Assembly (NCBI GenBank): GCA_964469555.1
Contig: CAYYAQ010000139.1
Location: forward strand, 1-13,592
Direction: 5' to 3'
Length of the DNA: 13,592 nucleotides
Source of the DNA: CAYYAQ01 sp964469555
Lineage (GTDB): Bacteria; Planctomycetota; UBA1135; UBA2386
Under the pieces are notes generated by a model, which did not search any database, was not told the origin of the DNA, and was given only the letters and a program-made list of their open reading frames with translations. A program made the translations under genes and the position numbers. Positions 7,623 through 13,592 of the stretch are shown one piece after another (the stretch's first letter is position 1; each line of letters begins with the position of its first letter).

Positions 7623-9074
7623 GTGGATCCCCTACCGACAGCGCGTCATATCGCACACCGAGGTTGCGCTGGCGCACGCCTGTTCGCAACAGCGGTCACG
7701 TTGCTGCTCACGGGGGTCACGGCAGCCCAGAACCCGACTTCGGACCCGGTCATTCTCGCGATCGAGCCGCTGCTCGACTCCCAATCCGCGGTGGTGCGCG
7801 GGGAAGCCGCCCTCGCCCTCGCGGCGACCGGTGAATCGAAGTACCACGCCGACATCCTCGGCCTCGCTGTCGATCCCGAGCCCGCCGCACGGCATCGGGC
7901 GATCTTGGCGCTCGGCCTGCTCGGCCAACCGGGCTCGGACATCCTGCTGAGTCGCGTGCTCAAGAAGTCGGCGCGAGACTCAGACGAGCGCTTCCTCGCC
8001 GCACTCGCGCTCGGGCTGCTTCCCGATGAACCCCGCGTTCCGGCCATCGACGAGTTCTTCAACCGCGCGTCCAGCGCAAGCCGCAAACGCATCCGTACCG
8101 AGCTAGTCTGCGTCCTGATCGGCTTCCGGAAGTTGCCGCATCCCCAGCGCATGACGACGCTCCGTGGTTTCATCTCGGACGCAACCTACCGCAACCGCGC
8201 CGAACTCTCCCTCGTGATAGAGAGCCTCGCCCGCGTGCCGAGTGCGCAGAACCGCGAAGCATTCCTCGGACAACTCGGCACGAAGAACTCCGAGATCCTG
8301 ATGGCGAGCCTGACAGCGCTCGCCGACCGACGGGTGAAGTTCCAACGTTCGCACTGGGAACGCATCCTGCACCTCGCCGAACACGCCCCCACGCCCGGGG
8401 TCCGCGCCCGCGCGCTTGATCTGCTGGCGTTTCATCGACAAGCAGAGGCGCTCGGCGTCGCCGGTCGAGCCCTCCTAGGTCAGGCCCCCGAGAGCGTCGC
8501 CGCGGCGATCCGTACGGTCCTCACGCTCGGCGGCAGCCCGCTGCGAGAGGGCGTCGAGGATCGGATCCTCGCGACGGCGGAACCGATGCTTCAAGCCGCG
8601 ATGCTCCGCGCAAAGAAAGTCCCCCACGGCGACGACTTCGTAAAGGCGTGCATCGCGATCTCCCGTGACGCCGAGCGGTCGTTCGAAGTGCGCGCCGGCG
8701 CCACCAAGATCGTCGCGGAAGCCGGATGGAAGGAACTCCTGCCCACGGCGACACAGTTGTTCCTCTCGGCCCGGGATCGCGAGTCTGCCGAGAGGCTGGC
8801 TCTCGCCATGGAGCGACTCGGCGCCACGATCGACGACAAGTTCCTTCCGGCGAAGACCGTCGAGGAAGTGGCGTTGCTGCCCATGCGACTTCGCGCACTC
8901 ATGAGTGCGGGCAGCGTGAACGCGTTCAAGATACTTCTCGGATTGCTGACCAAACCACCGAGCAACGGGCTTCAGCTCGACGCACTTCGCGCGTACCGGT
9001 CCGTGCGCCTCGACTTCCTCGACAACACGTCCCGCGCACTGCTTCCGCCGTTGCTGCGAAAACTCCTCGAGTAG
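7623..9074 (+). CDS. Secreted HEAT-repeat protein of unknown function
   Basis: The frame gives 483 residues from a GTG start; an in-frame TAG at 7566 limits any extension. Residues 1-19 are basic, 20-32 hydrophobic (LFATAVTLLLTGV), then TAAQ, a probable signal peptidase I site near 34-36. The mature part is alpha-helical HEAT-type repeats, clearest at 49-100: VVRGEAALALAATG, then ARHRAILALGLLGQPGSDIL, then ERFLAALALGLLPDE. The regular pattern weakens further along but helix pairs continue to the end (SRALLPPLLRKLLE). HEAT arrays usually bind other proteins; no catalytic motif was seen. No Shine-Dalgarno site precedes the GTG. The gene is divergent from larC and its stop is 6 bases from the arginase stop, so it is probably a single-gene unit. 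It shares only general architecture with the outer part of the anti-sigma-like protein. Confidence 0.75.
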   Translation: MDPLPTARHIAHRGCAGARLFATAVTLLLTGVTAAQNPTSDPVILAIEPLLDSQSAVVRGEAALALAATGESKYHADILGLAVDPEPAARHRAILALGLLGQPGSDILLSRVLKKSARDSDERFLAALALGLLPDEPRVPAIDEFFNRASSASRKRIRTELVCVLIGFRKLPHPQRMTTLRGFISDATYRNRAELSLVIESLARVPSAQNREAFLGQLGTKNSEILMASLTALADRRVKFQRSHWERILHLAEHAPTPGVRARALDLLAFHRQAEALGVAGRALLGQAPESVAAAIRTVLTLGGSPLREGVEDRILATAEPMLQAAMLRAKKVPHGDDFVKACIAISRDAERSFEVRAGATKIVAEAGWKELLPTATQLFLSARDRESAERLALAMERLGATIDDKFLPAKTVEEVALLPMRLRALMSAGSVNAFKILLGLLTKPPSNGLQLDALRAYRSVRLDFLDNTSRALLPPLLRKLLE

Positions 9075-9080
9075 AGCGGG

Positions 9081-10004
9081 CTAGAGGATGCGCTTGCCGA
9101 ACGCCGAGGTGATCAGGTCCACGGCGACGCGACCGGACTGATTGCGGTCGTCGAGGATGGGATTGAGTTCCGTGATCTCGAGGCTCGTCATCGTCGAAGT
9201 GTCTGCGAGCATCTCCATCAACAAGTTCGCCTCGCGCCAGTTGATGCCTCCGCGGACCGCGGTCCCGACGCCAGGCACCTGGCTCGGATCCATGCCATCG
9301 AGGTCGAAGGACATGTGGATTCCCGCCGTGCCATCGGACGCGCGCTGCAACGCTTCCTCCATCACGGACTTCATGCCCCGCTCATCGACGTCGCGCATCG
9401 TGTAGGCGTTGAGACCGGACTCTTGAACCAACACCTTCTCCTTCTCGTCGAGATTACGAATCCCGATCAAGCTGACGTTCCTGGCTTCGACCTTCGGTGT
9501 GAAGCCACCGATGTTCACCAGGCGCTCGTGCCCAAACCCCAGGAGCGTTGCGAGAGGCATGCCGTGAATGTTGCCGCTGGGGCTGGTTTCCGGGGTGTTC
9601 ATGTCCGCGTGCGCGTCGATCCAGATGAGCCCGATCTTCTCATCGCGTCCGCGATAGTACTCCGCGACTCCACTCACGGTGCCGATCGCGACGCTGTGGT
9701 CGCCACCGAGCACGATCGGCACGGCACCTTCGTCGAGGCTGCGCCGTACCCGACCCCGCAGCCGATCACAGACATGGACGATCTCCGGCAGATAACGAAC
9801 CTTCGGGTCGACCAGACGACGGGTCTCGGGGGACGGAACGACGACGTCTCCCGCGTCCTCCACGGTGTAGCCCAGGTCCTTGAGGGCGTGGGCGACACCG
9901 GCGATGCGCACTGCGGACGGCCCCATGTCCACGCCTCTGCGCCCGGCGCCGAGATCCATTGGAACCCCGATAACGCGGACCACCCGGTTCTCTTCGGCTG
10001 ACAT
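9081..10004 (-). CDS. rocF: Arginase
   Basis: The 307 residues match bacterial arginases, which hydrolyse L-arginine to ornithine and urea with a two-manganese centre. All metal ligands are visible: H103 in GGDHS (100-104), D130, H132 and D134 in DAHADMNTPETS, and D234 and D236 in SFDLDGMDPS. H147 lies in SGNIHGMP, and E280 in ELNP is the substrate-side glutamate. The NTPETSPSGNIHG loop and VPGVGTAVRGG (243-253) favour arginase over agmatinase or formimidoylglutamase. A small difference is SFDLDGMDP where many relatives have SFDVDALDP. It is the last gene of the minus-strand operon, 9 bases after the phosphohexomutase stop. A weak GAAG lies about 8 bases before the ATG. No other urea or ornithine gene is present here, so its role (nitrogen supply, polyamine precursor, pH) stays open. 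Confidence 0.93.
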   Translation of the reverse strand: MSAEENRVVRVIGVPMDLGAGRRGVDMGPSAVRIAGVAHALKDLGYTVEDAGDVVVPSPETRRLVDPKVRYLPEIVHVCDRLRGRVRRSLDEGAVPIVLGGDHSVAIGTVSGVAEYYRGRDEKIGLIWIDAHADMNTPETSPSGNIHGMPLATLLGFGHERLVNIGGFTPKVEARNVSLIGIRNLDEKEKVLVQESGLNAYTMRDVDERGMKSVMEEALQRASDGTAGIHMSFDLDGMDPSQVPGVGTAVRGGINWREANLLMEMLADTSTMTSLEITELNPILDDRNQSGRVAVDLITSAFGKRIL

Positions 10005-10013
10005 GCCGATCTT

Positions 10014-11345
10014 CTAGACCGGCTCGCCGAGGATCGCAATCAGTTCTGCTTTCTTCTCCTGCATCACGCTGTCGACGTCGGCCTCGAGACACATGCGCAG
10101 GTACGGCTCTGTGTTGCTCGGGCGCACGTTTACCCACCAGTCCGGGAACGTGATCGTCACGCCGTCGAGGTGATCGATTTCTCCATCGGAGTAGTCGTCC
10201 TCGATCTTCTGCATGAGCGCGGCCTTGTCATCCACTCGGAAGTTGATCTCGCCGGTGCCGTAGTATCTCCGCAGCGGATCGGCGGCACCCTTCAAGCTCA
10301 GCCCTTCCTTGCTGAGTTGGTTGAGGACGAGGATGCACGCGAGCACGCCGCAATCCGTGTAGTAGTTCTCCGCGAAGTAGAAGTGCCCCGACAGCTCGCC
10401 GCCACCGATGCAGTCCTCTCGACGCATCGTCTCCTTCATGAACGAGTGGCCGACGCGCTCTCGCACAGGTCGGCCTCCGTGCCGCACGATCTCTTCCGGC
10501 AGCACCTTCGACGAACGCAGATCGTAGATGATGCCCTTGCCCGGGTGCCGTTCGAGCATGCCCCGCATCAGGATGACCGTGGCGAGGTCTGCGTGCACGG
10601 TTCGCCCCTCTTCGTCCACGAAGGCGCACCGATCGGCGTCACCATCGAACGAAATCCCGAGATTCGCGCCATGCTCCTTCACCGCCGCGCGCAGATCATC
10701 GAGGTTCGGTTCGTGAAGCGGGTTGGCCTCGTGGTTAGGAAAGGTGCCGTCGAGTTCTTGATACAGACCGATGACCTCGAGCCCCGAGATCTTGGCGAAG
10801 ATCTCGGGTGCCTCGTTCGCCCCCATGCCGTTGGCGTAGTCGCACACGAGTTTCATCGGCTCGATCCCGGATACGAAGCTCGCGATGTGATCGACGAATC
10901 CAGGCTTCACGTCGATGTGTTCACGCGTACCTCGCGGCTCCGCCACTGGCAGATCCGAGCCGGTGGCGAGTCTCTCGACATCCTTGATCCCGGTGTCACC
11001 AGACAGCGGTCGCGCGCCCTCGCGGCACAGCTTGAATCCGATGTACTCCTTCGAGTTGTGTGAGGCCGTGACGATCACGCCCCCATCACACTCGAGCTTG
11101 CCGATCGCGTAGTAGCCCATCGGCGTCGAACTCAAACCGATGTCGACGACGTCGACGCCTTGATCCAGCACGCCGTCGATGAACGCGTCTGTCACGGACG
11201 GCGCCATCGTCCGCATGTCGCGACCGACGACGAGTCGCTTGCCACCGATGAACTTCGCGAATGCTGCACCGATGCGACGCGCGAGGGCCTCGTCGATCTG
11301 ATCGGGGTATGTGCCACGGATGTCGTATGCCTTGAATATGCTCAC
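10014..11345 (-). CDS. Phosphomannomutase / phosphoglucomutase
   Basis: The 443 residues form a complete alpha-D-phosphohexomutase. Its four family motifs are in order: the phosphoserine loop TASHN with S95 (93-97), the magnesium loop DGDADR (234-239), the sugar-recognition loop GGELSG with E317 (315-320) and the phosphate-binding RPSNTEPYLR (408-417). The N-terminus SIFKAYDIRGTYP is typical of the PMM/PGM branch. It interconverts hexose 1- and 6-phosphates, feeding GDP-mannose or UDP-glucose made for surface polysaccharides. GEMSG/GELSG-type loops accept both sugars, so substrate is left open; glucosamine mutase is less likely. The start is GTG, with AAGG 10 bases before it inside the 25-base gap after the threonine aldolase gene. 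It is the third gene of the operon, and its product could supply sugar phosphates used alongside the prenyl-phosphate transferase upstream. Confidence 0.93.
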   Translation of the reverse strand: MSIFKAYDIRGTYPDQIDEALARRIGAAFAKFIGGKRLVVGRDMRTMAPSVTDAFIDGVLDQGVDVVDIGLSSTPMGYYAIGKLECDGGVIVTASHNSKEYIGFKLCREGARPLSGDTGIKDVERLATGSDLPVAEPRGTREHIDVKPGFVDHIASFVSGIEPMKLVCDYANGMGANEAPEIFAKISGLEVIGLYQELDGTFPNHEANPLHEPNLDDLRAAVKEHGANLGISFDGDADRCAFVDEEGRTVHADLATVILMRGMLERHPGKGIIYDLRSSKVLPEEIVRHGGRPVRERVGHSFMKETMRREDCIGGGELSGHFYFAENYYTDCGVLACILVLNQLSKEGLSLKGAADPLRRYYGTGEINFRVDDKAALMQKIEDDYSDGEIDHLDGVTITFPDWWVNVRPSNTEPYLRMCLEADVDSVMQEKKAELIAILGEPV

Positions 11346-11370
11346 TGTTCGTTCGCCTTACAGGTCCTGT

Positions 11371-12408
11371 TCAGGTTGCCTCTACCGCAAAAGACCGCAG
11401 CCTTGCGATGCAACGGTTTATGTGCTCATCGGTGAGATCGCGATGGAAAACGAACCGCAAGAGGTGCGGCCCGAAGATCATCGCCTTGATCCCCGCATCC
11501 TCCAGCCAGTTCAGCACTTCCTTTGGATCCCTGCCGGGAACCTCGACCATGAGGATGTTCGTCTGCACCGCGTCGAGATCGAGTTCGAACGGCGAGACGC
11601 CCATGAGTCCCTCAGCCATTTTCCGGGCTCGGGCGTGGTCGACCGCCAAACGCGCCGGACCGGACCGAAGCGCCTCGATTGCGGCGGCAGCGATGATCCC
11701 CGCCTGACGCATCCCGCCACCAAGAGCTTTGCGCGTCCGCCGGGCGAGGTAGATGAAGTCCGTGGAGCCAGCGACCACGGAGCCGACGGGTGCGCCGAGA
11801 CCCTTGCTGAAGCAAAGGGACACCGAGTCCGCGGCGGCAGCGAGCTCGCGAGCTTCGCACCCATTGGCCACGGCGGCGTTCGCGATTCGGGCGCCATCGA
11901 TGTGAACCAACAGGTCATGCGACCGCGCTGCGCTACACAGGGCGTCCATCGCGACTCTGTCGATCGTCCGCCCGCCGGACATGTTGTGGGTGTTCTCGAT
12001 CAGGAGCAGTCTGGATCGAGGACAGTGTGGATCGTCCGCGCGCAGCAGGGTCGATACGTCGGCGGGATCGAGAAAACCGCCCGCCCGGTAGAGAGTCTTC
12101 GCCGTTGTCCCTGACCAACGCGCGAGGCCTCCGGCCTCGTAGAGCAGCACGTGACTTCGCTCTTCGCCGATCAACTCGTCTCCGGGACGGCAGTGAACGT
12201 GGATCGCGATCTGGTTCGCCATCGTCCCCGACGGAACGAAGAGCGCGGCTTCCTTGCCCAGGAACTCGGCCGCGAGGGATTCGAGTTTCGCAACAGTCGG
12301 ATCCTCGCCGAACACGTCATCGCCGACCTCTGCGTTGGCCATTGCCTCCCGCATGGCCGCGTCTGGCTTGGTCAGCGTGTCGCTTCGAAAATCGGCGATC
12401 GAGGTCAC
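11371..12408 (-). CDS. ltaE: Low-specificity L-threonine aldolase
   Basis: The 345 residues are typical of this fold-type I PLP enzyme, which splits L-threonine and L-allo-threonine into glycine and acetaldehyde. Seen in order: DFRSDTLTKP (6-15), VGDDVFGEDPTVAKLE (28-43), the cofactor-phosphate loop FVPSGTMANQ (57-66), ERSHVLLYEAGG with H86 stacking on PLP, HIDGAR with D171, and SKGLGAPVGS with the Schiff-base lysine K202. RKALGGGMRQAG (226-237) follows as in the family. The ATG overlaps the TGA of the prenyltransferase gene by 4 bases (12405-12408), so translation is probably coupled. GAGAAAG just before the ATG could serve as ribosome site. In this setting it may simply supply glycine. Related beta-eliminating lyases and phenylserine aldolases share the fold but lack this N-terminal signature. 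Confidence 0.94.
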   Translation of the reverse strand: MTSIADFRSDTLTKPDAAMREAMANAEVGDDVFGEDPTVAKLESLAAEFLGKEAALFVPSGTMANQIAIHVHCRPGDELIGEERSHVLLYEAGGLARWSGTTAKTLYRAGGFLDPADVSTLLRADDPHCPRSRLLLIENTHNMSGGRTIDRVAMDALCSAARSHDLLVHIDGARIANAAVANGCEARELAAAADSVSLCFSKGLGAPVGSVVAGSTDFIYLARRTRKALGGGMRQAGIIAAAAIEALRSGPARLAVDHARARKMAEGLMGVSPFELDLDAVQTNILMVEVPGRDPKEVLNWLEDAGIKAMIFGPHLLRFVFHRDLTDEHINRCIARLRSFAVEAT

Positions 12409-13316
12409 TTTCTCAAGAGCGGCGGTAACCAGTTGAAAGCCAGCCAGACGACGAGAAGATACGCGATTCCACTGACGATCAGTGGTTTGTCGCGAAAGAG
12501 GAGTCTGGACGGCTCCCCGCCCTTGCCCCGCTGCAACACGAGGTACTGGTAGCGATACACGCCGTAGACCACCAGCGGAACGGTGATGATCAGGTTCTTG
12601 CTGCCGTGCTCTTTCACGGTCTCTGCAGCGAGCGTGTACATCGCGTAGCTCAAGATACTGATCGCGGCGAGGGACGAGATCAGTTGGTCGAGAAACTCAG
12701 TAGTGTAGCGGCGCAACGTCGCCCGCGTCGCCCCACTCCCGTCTGAGACCTTGAGAACCTCGTCACGGCGCTTGGAGAAGGCCAGCATCAGCGCGAAGAA
12801 GAAGGTGCACAGCAGGAGCCAGTCCGAGCTCTTCACCGAGAGCACGAGACTCCCGGCGTGAACCCGAAACAAGAACCCGAGTGCGATGCAGATGCAGTCG
12901 ATGATCAGCATCTTCTTCAACGCAAACGTGTAGAAGATCTGCAGGACGAGGTAGGCGACCGGGAGCGCGTAGAACGGCACGTGCTCCTCCGGGGGCGACG
13001 AACTGATCTGAATAGCCCACGCCATCGCCCCTCCAGCGAACACGAAGGAGACGAGGAGAGCCACGGGAACGGGCAGCGCGCCGGTCGCGATCGGTCGGTT
13101 CTTCTTCCGGGGATGCGCCCGGTCGACTTTCCGATCCACCACGTCGTTGAGCAGATAGACCGAACTCGATAGCAGGCAGAAGATAGCGAACGCCATCAAC
13201 GCCCTCACGACCAGGTCGGAATCGCCGAGCTTGTGCGCGAAGATCAGCGACGCGAACACGAGGAGGTTCTTGACCCACTGGTGTGGCCGCATGGCTCGGA
13301 TCAACGCCGCAATCAT
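12405..13316 (-). CDS. UbiA-family prenyltransferase, decaprenyl-phosphate phosphoribosyltransferase-like
   Basis: The 303 residues make a polytopic membrane protein with about eight or nine hydrophobic helices. The first aspartate motif is NDVVDRKVD (57-65), followed by HPRKKNRPIATG. The second catalytic region is YTFALKKMLIID (129-140). The N-terminus RPHQWVKNLLVFASLIFA (10-27) is characteristic of the decaprenyl-phosphate phosphoribosyltransferase branch (mycobacterial Rv3806c type), not of ubiquinone or heme O synthases. That enzyme joins phosphoribose from PRPP to a polyprenyl phosphate at the membrane, the first step towards decaprenylphosphoryl-ribose or -arabinose donors. The following oxidase/reductase pair (DprE1/DprE2) is not in the window. 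It is the first gene of the minus-strand operon, with CATAAT about 10 bases before the ATG as a weak -10 candidate. The lipid and sugar used here are inferred from family resemblance only. Confidence 0.85.
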   Translation of the reverse strand: MIAALIRAMRPHQWVKNLLVFASLIFAHKLGDSDLVVRALMAFAIFCLLSSSVYLLNDVVDRKVDRAHPRKKNRPIATGALPVPVALLVSFVFAGGAMAWAIQISSSPPEEHVPFYALPVAYLVLQIFYTFALKKMLIIDCICIALGFLFRVHAGSLVLSVKSSDWLLLCTFFFALMLAFSKRRDEVLKVSDGSGATRATLRRYTTEFLDQLISSLAAISILSYAMYTLAAETVKEHGSKNLIITVPLVVYGVYRYQYLVLQRGKGGEPSRLLFRDKPLIVSGIAYLLVVWLAFNWLPPLLRK

Positions 13317-13330
13317 CGCCGATGATTATG

Positions 13331-13350
13331 ACGAGACACTGTCACGAGAC
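13331..13350. repeat. Short direct repeat in the divergent promoter gap
   Basis: ACGAGAC occurs at 13331-13337 and again at 13344-13350, 13 bases apart. Between them GACA-C-TGTC (13335-13343) is an interrupted inverted repeat. It lies just upstream of the prenyltransferase start and could be a regulator site or chance. Confidence 0.25.
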
Positions 13351-13362
13351 CTACTGGAGATT

Positions 13363-13376
13363 CGGTTTGCAAACCG
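13363..13376. promoter_or_regulatory. Perfect 14-base palindrome, candidate operator
   Basis: CGGTTTGCAAACCG is exactly self-complementary. It sits in the 76-base gap between the divergent prenyltransferase operon and the MFS transporter, 16 bases before the transporter ATG and 46 bases before the operon start. Size and position suit a dimeric regulator that controls one or both units. No regulator gene is visible in the window, so the binding protein is unknown. Confidence 0.45.
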
Positions 13377-13392
13377 GCATGGTCTGATTCGT

Positions 13393-13592
13393 ATGGCGGG
13401 ACTGGACCGACAGATCGGGTTGCTCGGGGCGTATGGGTCCCTGACCTATCCATTCGCGTGCATCCCGTTCCTGTTCTTCTACTTCAGCGACTACGGGCTG
13501 GACCTCGTTCAGTACATGTGGCTGATCGCCTGGTACTACTGGGCGATGGTCATCATGGAGATCCCGACCGGGATCTTCGCCGATCGATTCGG
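13393..13592 (+). CDS. MFS transporter, 3' end missing
   Basis: Sixty-six residues are visible before the window ends. They form two hydrophobic segments: IGLLGAYGSLTYPFACIPFL (8-27) and onward, then YMWLIAWYYWAMVIM (about 40-54). These are followed by EIPTGIFADRFG, the family's motif A region after helix 2, close to the E.PTG..AD..G pattern seen in multidrug and sugar exporters of the major facilitator superfamily. The substrate cannot be told. The ATG at 13393 gives a normal N-terminus. An in-frame ATG at 13291 would add 34 polar residues and overlap the divergent prenyltransferase gene, which seems less likely. No good Shine-Dalgarno site precedes either start. A 14-base palindrome lies just upstream. 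Confidence 0.8.
   Translation, partial: MAGLDRQIGLLGAYGSLTYPFACIPFLFFYFSDYGLDLVQYMWLIAWYYWAMVIMEIPTGIFADRF

Noticed and set aside
6770..7834. Plus-strand open frame of 354 codons across larC and the divergent gap
   Set aside because: Opposite larC, runs into another gene, has shadow-like composition and no domain.
10170..11063. Plus-strand open frame of 297 codons opposite the phosphohexomutase
   Set aside because: Mirror frame of a complete, motif-rich gene; no independent support.
11311..12114. Plus-strand open frame of 267 codons opposite threonine aldolase
   Set aside because: Mirror frame with no motif; the aldolase on the other strand explains the sequence.
12324..13316. Assignment of the UbiA-family gene to ubiquinone, menaquinone or heme O synthesis
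   Set aside because: The N-terminal RPHQWVKN signature and overall pattern fit the polyprenyl-phosphate phosphoribosyltransferase branch better.
13291..13592. Upstream ATG for the MFS transporter
   Set aside because: It would add a polar 34-residue leader, overlap the divergent gene start and span the palindrome; the ATG at 13393 gives a typical family N-terminus.

Overview
The window is GC-rich bacterial DNA, densely coded, with twelve supported protein genes. Two are cut by the window edges: an ECF sigma factor on the left and an MFS transporter on the right. No tRNA, rRNA, CRISPR array, insertion sequence or phage gene was seen, and no gene-free stretch exceeds 300 bases. An ECF sigma factor coupled to a long anti-sigma protein, secreted HEAT-repeat proteins, and transcription-unit heads lacking a Shine-Dalgarno sequence suggest a Planctomycetota-like or related PVC/environmental lineage. 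This is inference from style, not a taxonomic proof.

Layout, plus strand, left part: a truncated ECF sigma factor (2-439) overlaps by ATGA a membrane-bound anti-sigma-like protein (436-1920). It has an HxxxCxxC zinc motif, one transmembrane helix and a large HEAT-like extracytoplasmic part. A secreted protein follows (1984-3765), built from two copies of a secretin-like unit. A hairpin at 3778-3803 closes this block. These three genes look like an envelope-sensing module. Next come rpoN (sigma-54, 3980-5416) and efp (elongation factor P, 5481-6047), both complete and typical.

Middle: larC (7489-6305, minus strand), the nickel-inserting enzyme of nickel-pincer cofactor synthesis, converges on efp. 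It is divergent from a second secreted HEAT-repeat protein (7623-9074). The 133-base gap between them carries an imperfect 14-base direct repeat with a 30-base period.

Right: a compact minus-strand operon reads from 13316 to 9081. It encodes a UbiA-family prenyltransferase resembling decaprenyl-phosphate phosphoribosyltransferase, low-specificity threonine aldolase (4-base overlap), phosphomannomutase/phosphoglucomutase (25-base gap, GTG start) and arginase (9-base gap). It could link activated-sugar and lipid-carrier glycoconjugate synthesis with amino-acid turnover, but the genes may be only co-transcribed housekeeping functions. Divergent from it, an MFS transporter begins at 13393. The gap between them holds a perfect 14-base palindrome and a small direct repeat, the best operator candidate in the window.

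The most unusual content is the sigma / HEAT-type anti-sigma / duplicated secretin-like trio. The remaining genes belong to well-known families.
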